A stretch of DNA of 64,000 nt from Symbioplanes lichenis. GTDB taxonomy: Bacteria > Actinomycetota > Actinomycetes > Mycobacteriales > Micromonosporaceae. The stretch lies in the NCBI RefSeq assembly GCF_030709675.1, contig NZ_JAUZQD010000004.1, positions 1 through 64,000 on the forward strand, written 5' to 3'. The notes beneath the pieces were generated by a model. The model was not told the origin of the DNA. It saw only the letters and a program-made list of their open reading frames with translations, and ran no database searches. Shown in pieces: positions 1 to 7,829 of the stretch (its first letter is position 1; each line of letters begins with the position of its first letter). The translations under genes were made by a program, and so were the position numbers.

Positions 1-96
1 CTCCCTCACCGCGCGGCCCTCCCTCACCGCGCGGCCCTCCCTCACCGCGCGGCCCTCCCTCACCGCGCGGCCTTCCTCACACTGCGCGGTCTTCCC
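1..96. repeat. 18-bp tandem repeat array at window edge
   Basis: Four exact copies of an 18-bp unit (CTCCCTCACCGCGCGGCC) fill 1-72, followed by two decayed copies to about 96. Each unit contains the 8-bp palindrome CCGCGCGG. The array lies directly downstream of the narK stop and may extend beyond the window. Its role is unknown; a series of small hairpins at the end of the nitrate operon is one possibility. Confidence 0.9.
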
Positions 97-1461
97 TCAC
101 ACCGCTCTGTCGAAGTCGCGGCGCCGGTAGACCGCCCAGGTGACCACGACGCACAGCGCGTAGAAGGCGATGAACGTCAGATACGCCGCGTCGGCCGTCT
201 TCGTGGCCAGGAACGACTGGCGGAAGGCCAGGTTGACCAGCACCCCGCCGAACGCGCCGATCGCCCCCGCGATCCCGATGACCGCACCCGACAGCCGCCG
301 CGCCTCATGGTGGTCGTCCGGGTGCTTGAGCCGGAAGATGCGCGGGATCATCTTGTAGGTGGACCCGTTGCCCAGCCCGCTCAGCACGAACAGCGCGATG
401 AACCCGACCAGATAGAGCCCGAGCGAGTGCCGCTGCGACGCGACGAGCACAATTGTCGCCCCGGCCGCCATCGCGATGAACGTCCAGAACGTGACCCGGG
501 CGCCGCCGAGCCGATCGGCCAGCGCGCCGCCGACGGGACGGATGAGCGAGCCGAGCAGCGGGCCGAGGAAGGTCAGCCAGGCGGCCTCGACCGGCGTGCT
601 GAACACGTCGGCGAACTGCACCTGCAGCACCTGCCCGAACGCGAAGCCGAACCCGATGAACGACCCGAACGTCCCGATGTAGAGCAGCGACATGATCCAC
701 GTGTGCGGCTCCCGCGCGGCGTCACGCATGCCCCGCTTCTCGTTGCGCGCCTGCGACAGATTGTCCATGTAAAGCGCGGAACCGAGCGCCGCGAGCACGA
801 TCAGCGGCAGATAGATCCCGGCGACGAGCCGAGGATGCCCCGCACCCGACACGGCCAGCACAAGAAGCCCGACGAGCTGCACCGCGGCGACACCCAGGTT
901 TCCCCCACCGGCGTTGACACCGAGCGCCCACCCCTTGAGCCGGTCCGGATAATAGGCATTGATGTTCGCCATGGACGAAGCGAAGTTGCCCCCGCCCACG
1001 CCCGCGAGCGCCGCCAGAATCACCAGCGTGGTGTAGGAAACCCCCGGCTCGATGAGCAGCGCAGCCGCCCCCGCCGGAATCAGCAGCAGCGAAGCGCTCA
1101 CAATCGTCCAGTTCCGCCCGCCGAACCGCGCAACCGCGAACGTGTAGGGAATCCGCAGCACCGACCCGACCAGCGCCGGCACCGCCGTGAGCACGAACTT
1201 CCCGGCCGGATCGACGCCGTACGCGGGGCCGAGGAACAGCACGAGCACCGACCACAGCGTCCACACCGAGAACCCGATGTGCTCGCTGAAGATCGAGAAA
1301 ACAAGATTCCGCCGCGCGATCGCCGCGCCACCCCCGGCCCAGAAAGCCGCATCCTCGGGCCGCCAGTCATCGATCCATCGCCCGCGCAGGCCCGTTCTGG
1401 CCGGAGCGGTTGTCGCCGTGATCGTTTCCACGCCTGCGGCGGGGTCGGTGGCAGTACTCAT
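97..1461 (-). CDS. narK: nitrate/nitrite transporter, MFS family NarK type
   Basis: This 454-residue polytopic membrane protein should move nitrate into the cell or exchange it for nitrite. It carries both conserved nitrate-porter signatures: a glycine-rich GGGNFASSMANINAYYPDR segment near residue 155 and a second GLGNGSTYKMIP-like segment in the C-terminal half. About twelve hydrophobic segments follow a 45-residue soluble N-terminus. The ATG was chosen because it overlaps the nirD stop by four bases (ATGA), implying translational coupling; the frame stays open upstream but there it encodes NirD's complement. It is the last gene of the nitrate cluster. The family call is firm; whether it prefers uptake or antiport cannot be told from sequence alone. 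Confidence 0.93.
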   Translation of the reverse strand: MSTATDPAAGVETITATTAPARTGLRGRWIDDWRPEDAAFWAGGGAAIARRNLVFSIFSEHIGFSVWTLWSVLVLFLGPAYGVDPAGKFVLTAVPALVGSVLRIPYTFAVARFGGRNWTIVSASLLLIPAGAAALLIEPGVSYTTLVILAALAGVGGGNFASSMANINAYYPDRLKGWALGVNAGGGNLGVAAVQLVGLLVLAVSGAGHPRLVAGIYLPLIVLAALGSALYMDNLSQARNEKRGMRDAAREPHTWIMSLLYIGTFGSFIGFGFAFGQVLQVQFADVFSTPVEAAWLTFLGPLLGSLIRPVGGALADRLGGARVTFWTFIAMAAGATIVLVASQRHSLGLYLVGFIALFVLSGLGNGSTYKMIPRIFRLKHPDDHHEARRLSGAVIGIAGAIGAFGGVLVNLAFRQSFLATKTADAAYLTFIAFYALCVVVTWAVYRRRDFDRAV

Positions 1462-1802
1462 GCGGAAACCTCCGAAAGAAGAACGATGTACGAGTCCTCG
1501 TCCACGCCGACGGGATAAGTCCTGAGACCGGGCAGCCCGCTGTCCCCGAGGGCGCAGCCGGTGGCCAGGTCGAATGCGTTCAAATGCAGCGGGCACACCA
1601 CGACCCGCGCGTCGATCTGCCCGTCGGCAAGCGGCCCGCCCCGATGCGGGCACACCGCCGAAACCGCCCGCAACGAACCGTCCCGCAACCGGAAGACGGC
1701 AACCGCCTCCCCGCCGACAACAAACGCACGCCCCTCCCCCGGCGGCACCTCGTCCAGCAACCCGATCCGAACTCCGTCGCCCGCAGCCGGCAGCAGCCTC
1801 AT
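1458..1802 (-). CDS. nirD: nitrite reductase [NAD(P)H] small subunit, Rieske-type
   Basis: NirD is the small partner of NirB in assimilatory reduction of nitrite to ammonium. The 114-residue form given here has the family's usual length and the Rieske ligand pattern C-P-H then C-P-L-H, about 18 residues apart, in the C-terminal half. The start at 1802 is preceded by a GGGAGGGGCGAGG Shine-Dalgarno stretch. The same frame is open without a stop back to an ATG at 2162 that overlaps the nirB stop. Translation from there would add 120 residues encoded by a 96-bp tandem array. Either start is possible; I prefer 1802 on family length. The stop overlaps the narK ATG. Confidence 0.85.
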   Translation of the reverse strand: MRLLPAAGDGVRIGLLDEVPPGEGRAFVVGGEAVAVFRLRDGSLRAVSAVCPHRGGPLADGQIDARVVVCPLHLNAFDLATGCALGDSGLPGLRTYPVGVDEDSYIVLLSEVSA

Positions 1803-1842
1803 GCGCGCCTCGCCCCTCCCGCCCCTGCGCATCCCATCCGTA

Positions 1843-2130
1843 GCGCTCACCGGCGCCACGCTCACTGCACCCACGCCCGTGACGTCGCCCGCACCCACGC
1901 CCGTGGCGTTTGCTGCGCTCATGCGCGTATCGCTCATTGCGCTCACCGGCGCCATGCCCACTGCACCCACGCCAGTGGTGTCGCCTGCGCTCGTGCTCGA
2001 GTCGTTGGCTGCGCTCATGCGCGTATCGCTCATTGCGCTCACCGGCGCCACGCTCACTGCACCCACGCCCGTGACGTCGCCCGCACCCACGCCCGTGGCG
2101 TTGGCTGCGCTCGTGCGCGTTTCGCTCATT
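1843..2130 (-). repeat. three tandem 96-bp repeats between nirB and nirD, in frame with nirD
   Basis: Copies lie at 1843-1938, 1939-2034 and 2035-2130, each beginning with GCGCTCACC on the plus strand at an exact 96-base spacing. A partial copy runs on into the nirB stop. The outer copies are nearly identical and the middle one has diverged. The period equals 32 codons, so the nirD frame is kept open through all copies and would encode an Ala/Ser/Gly/Val-rich linker. Confidence 0.92.
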
Positions 2131-2158
2131 GCGCTCACCGGCGTCTTGTTCGTTGCGC

Positions 2159-4612
2159 TCATCGGACCGGCACCTGGGGCAGGACGGTCAGTGGGAGCGA
2201 CGTGCGGAACTGCCCAGGCGTGGCGGGCTGGGCGCGTTCCTTCCACGGATCCCGGTATGCCGCGACGGAAGCCGCCATCGCCGCGTCCAGATCGGCGGCG
2301 ATTCCCTCGCTGTCCTCCACCACGACACCGCGGATGTGCTCGATGCCGATGCGGGGCACGAACGCGTAGGTGCGCTCCAGCCAGTTGGCGTTCTCCCGGT
2401 AGTACTGCAGGAACCGCCCGGTCAGCGTGAGCACCTCGTCCGCCGAACCGACCGTCGCGAGCAGATCGCCCTTGCGCACATGCGCACCCGCGGCGCCCCC
2501 GACATAGATCTCCCAGCGGCCGCCGTCGATGGCCACCACGCCGAGATCCTTCACGTACGCCTCGGCGCAGTTGCGCGGGCACCCGGTGACCGCGAGTTTC
2601 ATCTTGCCGGGGCCCTCGATGCCCTGGTAGCGCTCCTCGATCGCGATGCCGAGCGCCGTCGAGTCGCCCACGCCGAAGCGGCAGAAGTCCGAGCCGACGC
2701 AGGTCTTCACCGTGCGGAAGCTCTTCCCGTAGGCCCAGCCGGACGGCATGTCGAGGTCCGCCCACAGCTCCGGCAGCTTCTCCTTCGGCACGCCGAGCAG
2801 GTCGATGCGCTGGCCGCCGGTGAGCTTCACCATGGGGACCCGGTGCTTCTCGGCGACCTCCGCGATCCGCTTGAGCTGGGACGGGGTGGTGACGCCGCCC
2901 TTCATCTGCGGGACGACCGAGAACGTGCCGTCGCGCTGGATGTTCGCATGGACACGGTCGTTGATGAAACGCGCATCGCGCTCGTCGACGTACTCGTCGC
3001 CCCACATCATCTTGAGCAGCGACGCGAGGCCCATCTTGCTCTTCGCGTCCTCCTCGCCCCCGGGAACGAGCGTGGCGAACACCGACGACACGCTCCTGAG
3101 CCCGTGGCTGCGGATCGCGCGCATCAGCTCCGGCTTGGGCATCGGCACCCCGGGCACGTACCAGTCGGCCTTCGGGTCCTTCTCCACCTCGCCGCCGGCC
3201 GCCCATTCGACAATCTGCTGCACCAGGCTCTTGCACGTTCCGCAGCCCTTGCCCGCGCGGGTCTTGTCCATGACGCCGGTGACGGTCTTGCAGCCGCCCT
3301 GCACGCTTTGCACGATCGCGTGTTTGCTGACGCCGTTGCAGTTGCACACCTGCGCGTCGTCGGCCAGGTCCGCGGCGCTCACCTCGGCGGGCGGGCCGCC
3401 CAGGTCGAACATGAGCTCGGCGCGCTCCTCGGGCAGCGGCAGACCACGATCAAAAGCTTGCAGCAGGTACGCGTACTTGCGCACATCGCCGACGAGAGTG
3501 GCACCGATCAGCCGGCCGTCGCGGATGACCAGGCTCTTGTAGACGCCCTTGCGCGGTTCGCTGAAGACGAGCGTCTCGTCGTCGTCCCGCTCCGCCGCCG
3601 TCACGCCCATGGCGGCGACGTCCACCCCGGCGACCTTGAGTTTCGTGGCGACCCGGGAACCGTGGTAGACGGCGTCCGGATCGGTGCCGGTGAGGTGCCC
3701 CGCGAGCACCTTGGCCTGGTCCCACAGCGGCGCGACCAGCCCGTAGGTCGCGCCCCGGTGCTGGGCGCACTCCCCCACCGCGTAGATGTCGGGGGCCACG
3801 CGCATCTGGTCGTCCACGACGATGCCGCGCTCGACGGGCAGGCCGCTCCCCTCCGCCACGTCGGCGTTGGCCCGGATGCCCGCCGCGACCACCACGACGT
3901 CGCACGGAATGGTGCGCCCGTCCTTCAACCGCACACCCTCGACCGCGCGTTTGCCGAGAATCTCGGTCGTGTGCGCGCCGGTGACCACCTCGATCCCGAG
4001 CTGCTCGACCGCGCGTTTGAGCGTTTCGCCCCCCTGAGCGTCGAGTTGCGCGTTCATGAGGTGCCCGGCCGCGTGCACGAGCGTCACGTGACCGAGATGG
4101 TTCTGCAGCCCGCGCGCCGCCTCCAGCCCGAGCAGCCCGCCCCCGATGACGACCGCACGTTCGTGCATCCGCGCATAGCGCATCATGGCCCGGGTGTCGT
4201 CCAGCGTCCGGAAGGCGAAGACGCCCTGGTGATAGCCGCGCCCCGGCCGGTGGATCCCCGGAATCGGCGGCACGAAGGCCCGGCTCCCCGTGGCGATGAT
4301 CAGCTTGTCGTAGCCGGTCGTGGAGCCGTCGTCCGCGTACACCAGCTTGGCGCCGGGGTCGATGCGCGTGACGCGCGTGCCGGTGTGCAGAGTGATGCCC
4401 TGGTCGGCGTACCACCCGATGTCGTTGAGGAAGATGCCGCTCTCGTCCTCGACGCCCGCGAGGACGTTGGAAAGCATGATCCGGTTGTAGTTGCCGTAGG
4501 GCTCGTCCCCGAACATCGTGATGGCGAAGTCCCCGCCCCGAGCCAGAATCTCCTCCACCGTCCGAGCCCCGGCCATGCCGTTGCCGATGACCACCAAACG
4601 GGTCTGTGCCAT
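2159..4612 (-). CDS. nirB: nitrite reductase [NAD(P)H] large subunit
   Basis: This 817-residue cytosolic enzyme reduces nitrite to ammonium using NAD(P)H, FAD, [2Fe-2S], [4Fe-4S] and siroheme. Domains in order are: an N-terminal FAD/NAD-binding oxidoreductase with a GNGMAG dinucleotide motif at residue 10; a BFD-like [2Fe-2S] domain with CNCN near residue 422 and a following GCGTC; and a sulfite/nitrite-reductase repeat region. The siroheme/[4Fe-4S] cysteines lie in TCVGSDFCRFG (about residue 637) and GCPRNCAEA (about 680). The ATG at 4612 is preceded by GGAGGGG, so it is preferred over the in-frame GTG at 4627. The gap to the nasA stop is one base. All key residues are present. Confidence 0.97.
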   Translation of the reverse strand: MAQTRLVVIGNGMAGARTVEEILARGGDFAITMFGDEPYGNYNRIMLSNVLAGVEDESGIFLNDIGWYADQGITLHTGTRVTRIDPGAKLVYADDGSTTGYDKLIIATGSRAFVPPIPGIHRPGRGYHQGVFAFRTLDDTRAMMRYARMHERAVVIGGGLLGLEAARGLQNHLGHVTLVHAAGHLMNAQLDAQGGETLKRAVEQLGIEVVTGAHTTEILGKRAVEGVRLKDGRTIPCDVVVVAAGIRANADVAEGSGLPVERGIVVDDQMRVAPDIYAVGECAQHRGATYGLVAPLWDQAKVLAGHLTGTDPDAVYHGSRVATKLKVAGVDVAAMGVTAAERDDDETLVFSEPRKGVYKSLVIRDGRLIGATLVGDVRKYAYLLQAFDRGLPLPEERAELMFDLGGPPAEVSAADLADDAQVCNCNGVSKHAIVQSVQGGCKTVTGVMDKTRAGKGCGTCKSLVQQIVEWAAGGEVEKDPKADWYVPGVPMPKPELMRAIRSHGLRSVSSVFATLVPGGEEDAKSKMGLASLLKMMWGDEYVDERDARFINDRVHANIQRDGTFSVVPQMKGGVTTPSQLKRIAEVAEKHRVPMVKLTGGQRIDLLGVPKEKLPELWADLDMPSGWAYGKSFRTVKTCVGSDFCRFGVGDSTALGIAIEERYQGIEGPGKMKLAVTGCPRNCAEAYVKDLGVVAIDGGRWEIYVGGAAGAHVRKGDLLATVGSADEVLTLTGRFLQYYRENANWLERTYAFVPRIGIEHIRGVVVEDSEGIAADLDAAMAASVAAYRDPWKERAQPATPGQFRTSLPLTVLPQVPVR

Positions 4613-4613
4613 G

Positions 4614-6878
4614 TCAGGCCCCTCCACGAGTACGGTCCAACTCCGACTGCGTCCTGCTCACCCGCACACCGCCACCCCGAGCGCCAACGCCGTCCCCTAT
4701 CAGCTCGTCGACCTGGCCGAAGTCGGCCCGTGCCGCACCGGCCGCGATGCCCGCAGCACTGGCCGAGACGTCCGCAGCTTCGGCGGGGCCGTCCGCGCGG
4801 CTGATGGCGACCGCGCACGCTTTGAAGGCGGGCATGCGCGAGTGCGGGTCCAGTGCCGGATCGGTGAGGACATTGGTTCCCGGCCAGTGGAACGGCGCGA
4901 AGATCGTGTCCGGCCGCACCCCCGGGTCGCACCGGGCGCGCATCCGGGCAGCGCCACGGCGGGTGCGCAGTTCGACCCAGTCGCCGTCCGCGATGCCGTG
5001 CCGCCGGGCCAGGTCGGGGTGCAGTTCCGCCATGGGCTCCGGCGCGGCAGCGTCCAACTCCTTGACGCGCCGGGTCTGCGTGCCGCTCTGGTATTGCCGC
5101 ATGAGCCGGCCGGTCGTCAGGACGTAGGGAAACTGGCGGTCGGGGGTCTCGTGCGGGTCGCGGTGCTCGACCCGGTGGAACCGCGCCCGGCCGTCGGCAG
5201 TCGGGAAGCCGTCCGCGAACAGCCGCGGCGTCCCGGGGTGGTCCTCCGCCGGGCACGGCCAGAAAACGCCATCCTCTTTGTCGATTCGCTCATACGTGAT
5301 GCCGGCGTAGTCCGCGACGCCCCCAGCGCTGGCCCGCCGCAGCTCCTCGAACACCTCGCGTGGCCGGTCGCTGAAGAACTGCCCGCGCCCCAGCCGATCC
5401 GCCAGTTCCTTCAGAACGCTCAGATCCGTGCGCACTTCGCCGGGCGGTGGCAACGCGCGCCGACGGCGGATCACGCGGCCTTCGAGGTTCGTCATCGTGC
5501 CCTCTTCCTCGGCCCACTGCGCGGTCGGCAGCACGACGTCGGCGAGCGCGGCCGTCTCGGAGAGGAAGATGTCGGAGACCACGAGCAGATCGAGCGAACG
5601 CAACCGTTCGAGCATGCGCGAACTGTGCGGGGCGGACACCGCGATGTTGCTAGCCAGCACCAGTAGCACTCGGACGCCGCCGGGGGTGCCGAGCCGGTCG
5701 AGCATCTCGTAAGCCGACAGGCCCGGCCGAGGCAGCTCATCGGCGTCGATGCCCCACACCCCGGCGACGTGCGCGCGGGCCGCCGGGTCGTCGAGCCGCC
5801 GGTAACCCGGGAGCTGGTCAGCCTTCTGCCCGTGCTCCCGCCCGCCCTGCCCGTTGCCCTGCCCGGTGATCGTGCCGTAGCCCTCGTACGGCCGGCCCAC
5901 GAGTCCGAGCGCGAGTGCCAGGTTGAGCCAGGCCTGCGCGGTGTCCGTACCGTTGCTGTGCTGTTCGGCTCCGCGGGCAGTGAGAATCATCGACGGCCGC
6001 TGGGTCGCCAGCAGGCGCACGCATTCGCGCATGTCCGTTTCGCTCACTCCGGTCATCCGCTCGACGCGCTGCGGCCAGTAGCCGGTGACCGCCGCGCGCA
6101 CGGCGTCGAACCCGGTCGTCCGGTCGCGGATGAACGCCTCGTCGATCAGTCCCTCCCGGACCGCGATGTGCAACAGGCCGTTGGCCAGCGCCAGGTCTGT
6201 GCCGGGCAGCGGTTGCAGGTGCAGGTACGCGTCCCGCGCCGTCGCCGTGCGCCGCGGGTCCACCACGATGTGTCGTGCGCCGGCCGCCCGTCCCGCCTCC
6301 AGGTGCTGCATCGACGGCGGCATCGCGTCCGCCGGATTCGCACCGACGAGCATGAGCGTTTGCGCGCGAGCGACATCCTCGAGCGGAAACGGCAGCCCCC
6401 GATCGACGCCGAACGACCGGTTCGCGGCCGTCGCAGCGGACGACATGCAGAAACGTCCGTTGTAGTCGATGGCCGACGAGCGCAGCGCGACCCGCACGAA
6501 CTTCCCGAGCGTGTACGCCTTCTCGTTCGTCAGCCCGCCACCCCCGAACGCCCCGACGCTGTCCCGCCCGTACTCCCGCTGGCTGCGCCGGATCGCCGCG
6601 GTGATCACGCCGAGCGCCTCGTCCCACGACGCCGGCCGCAGCGGGCCGCCCTTGCGCTCGCGCACCAGCGGCGTGAGCAGGCGGTCCTCGTGCCCGAGCA
6701 GCTCGGCGGCGGTCCAGCCTTTGGCGCAGAGCCCGCCGCGGTTCACGGGGAAGTCCGCCGGCTCGAGCCGCACGACCTTCCCGCGGTCCGCGGCGTCGGC
6801 CTGCAGCGTCATGCCGCACTGCAACGCGCAGTACGGGCAATGCGTCTCGGTCACCGTCACGCGAACGATGCTCGCCAC
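4614..6878 (-). CDS. nasA: assimilatory nitrate reductase catalytic subunit (molybdopterin)
   Basis: This 754-residue molybdopterin oxidoreductase should reduce nitrate to nitrite in the cytosol. Near the N-terminus it has the [4Fe-4S] ligand motif CPYCALQC with a fourth cysteine about 30 residues on. The Mo-bis-MGD domains and the C-terminal molydopterin-dinucleotide-binding fold (YVLTTGRLMRQYQSGTQTRR region) follow. The last 60 residues are Ala/Gly-rich and poorly family-like, possibly a tail acquired by readthrough. The GTG start at 6878 is the first that includes the cluster motif, but no strong ribosome site is visible. It lies 51 bases after the chelatase-like gene and one base before nirB, so it belongs to the same operon. 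Confidence 0.93.
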   Translation of the reverse strand: MASIVRVTVTETHCPYCALQCGMTLQADAADRGKVVRLEPADFPVNRGGLCAKGWTAAELLGHEDRLLTPLVRERKGGPLRPASWDEALGVITAAIRRSQREYGRDSVGAFGGGGLTNEKAYTLGKFVRVALRSSAIDYNGRFCMSSAATAANRSFGVDRGLPFPLEDVARAQTLMLVGANPADAMPPSMQHLEAGRAAGARHIVVDPRRTATARDAYLHLQPLPGTDLALANGLLHIAVREGLIDEAFIRDRTTGFDAVRAAVTGYWPQRVERMTGVSETDMRECVRLLATQRPSMILTARGAEQHSNGTDTAQAWLNLALALGLVGRPYEGYGTITGQGNGQGGREHGQKADQLPGYRRLDDPAARAHVAGVWGIDADELPRPGLSAYEMLDRLGTPGGVRVLLVLASNIAVSAPHSSRMLERLRSLDLLVVSDIFLSETAALADVVLPTAQWAEEEGTMTNLEGRVIRRRRALPPPGEVRTDLSVLKELADRLGRGQFFSDRPREVFEELRRASAGGVADYAGITYERIDKEDGVFWPCPAEDHPGTPRLFADGFPTADGRARFHRVEHRDPHETPDRQFPYVLTTGRLMRQYQSGTQTRRVKELDAAAPEPMAELHPDLARRHGIADGDWVELRTRRGAARMRARCDPGVRPDTIFAPFHWPGTNVLTDPALDPHSRMPAFKACAVAISRADGPAEAADVSASAAGIAAGAARADFGQVDELIGDGVGARGGGVRVSRTQSELDRTRGGA

Positions 6879-6929
6879 CCGGCGTTTCGTTCATTCGCGC
6901 AGAACGGTTGCCGCGCTGTTCGCAAGTTC

Positions 6930-7577
6930 CTACATTGCGCTGGAGATCATTGTGAGGTCCCGGTAGCGGCGCAGCACGAGCTCCTCGACAACCGGCTCCG
7001 CACTCAGCGGGGGCGTGACCACGTCGGCTCCGGCGCGGTGCAAGGAACGATAGAAAAGACCTTCAGCCAGCAGGTACGCCGCCACGGTCACGTGGCCGGC
7101 GCCGCGTCCACGCAACTCGGCCACAACGTCGGGCACCCGCCTCTCGTCACCTGACGTGTAGGCGACCGTCGCCCCGAGCTCGGCGGCGACTCTGTCCACG
7201 GACGCCCGCCAGCCGGGGTCCGACGAACCGGCAGCGGCGAGCACGACCGCCTCGGCTTTGCGCGTTCGCTCAACCAACAGTTCCGTCAGCACCGGATCGG
7301 GCCCGAGCGGCGGCGCCACAACCGCGCCGGCCCGCTCGGCGGCCCGGGCGATGTCCACTCGTACGTGATAGCCGGCCGAAAGCAGCAACGGAACGATCAC
7401 TGTGCCGGGCCGCGGGATGGCCTCCCCCACGTACGGCTGCTGCACATCCACGTAGGCGAGCCGCACGTCCACCTTCGGAACCCGGCAAGCCACCCGGTCG
7501 ACAAGTGAGCGAATCTGCTCCTGCCCAGCAGCCGACCGCGTGCCGTGCGCGACAGCCAGCAGCACAGGAGCACTCAC
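6930..7577 (-). CDS. CbiX/SirB-like sirohydrochlorin chelatase family protein
   Basis: About 215 residues with two tandem chelatase half-domains. The first opens with LLAVAHGTRS and continues to PLLLSAGYHV; the second has VAAYLLAEGLFYRS. Family members insert iron or cobalt into sirohydrochlorin; next to NirB, which needs siroheme, an iron-inserting role is the natural inference. The GTG at 7577 starts just before the first conserved strand. It lacks a clear Shine-Dalgarno and lies in repeat-derived sequence, so the exact start is uncertain. The same gene order (HemD-regulator fusion, CbiX-like, nitrate genes) is known from Mycobacterium tuberculosis (the Rv0259c-Rv0261c region, from memory). 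Confidence 0.85.
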   Translation of the reverse strand: MSAPVLLAVAHGTRSAAGQEQIRSLVDRVACRVPKVDVRLAYVDVQQPYVGEAIPRPGTVIVPLLLSAGYHVRVDIARAAERAGAVVAPPLGPDPVLTELLVERTRKAEAVVLAAAGSSDPGWRASVDRVAAELGATVAYTSGDERRVPDVVAELRGRGAGHVTVAAYLLAEGLFYRSLHRAGADVVTPPLSAEPVVEELVLRRYRDLTMISSAM

Positions 7578-7604
7578 GACACACCGTTCGATGCCACATT
7601 TGCC

Positions 7605-7829
7605 GGAACGCTCACGACGCAGTGTCCCCCTGCTCGATTGCGGAAACACTCATGACGCACTGTTCGTCTGCACGTTTGGCTGATCGTCGACGCGGAAGCG
7701 ATAGCCGCGTTTGATGCAGGAACGCTCACGACACGGTGTCCCCCTGCTCGATTGCGGAAACACTCATGACGCACTGTTCGTCTGCACGTTTGGCTGATCG
7801 TCGACGCGGAGGCGATAGCCGCGTTTGAT
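7605..7829 (-). repeat. 114-bp tandem duplication covering the 3' end of the hemD-like gene
   Basis: Units start at 7605 and 7719 with GGAACGCTCACGAC and run to GCGTTTGAT at 7715 and 7829. They match at all but a few bases. The right copy contains the last 22 codons and stop of the uroporphyrinogen-synthase fusion; the left copy is an untranslated duplicate. A third, decayed copy of part of the unit overlaps the proposed GTG start of the chelatase-like gene at about 7567-7603. Confidence 0.9.

Noticed and set aside
307..1518. Long plus-strand open frame opposite narK (403 codons)
   Set aside because: It has an Arg/Glu/Pro-rich composition with no domain, and mirrors the third-position GC of narK, which has clear family motifs.
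1458..3347. A single 629-codon minus-strand frame running through nirD into nirB
   Set aside because: Only its last 114 (or at most 234) codons are NirD; the upstream part is an alternative frame of nirB.
2129..4804. Plus-strand open frame of 891 codons opposite nirB
   Set aside because: It is the antisense shadow of nirB, whose cofactor motifs are all intact; the shadow has no recognisable fold.
6888..6906. CGTTC-N9-GAACG dyad before nasA as a regulatory site
   Set aside because: Short arms and a position inside a probable operon; it could arise by chance, and no known nitrogen-regulator pattern fits.
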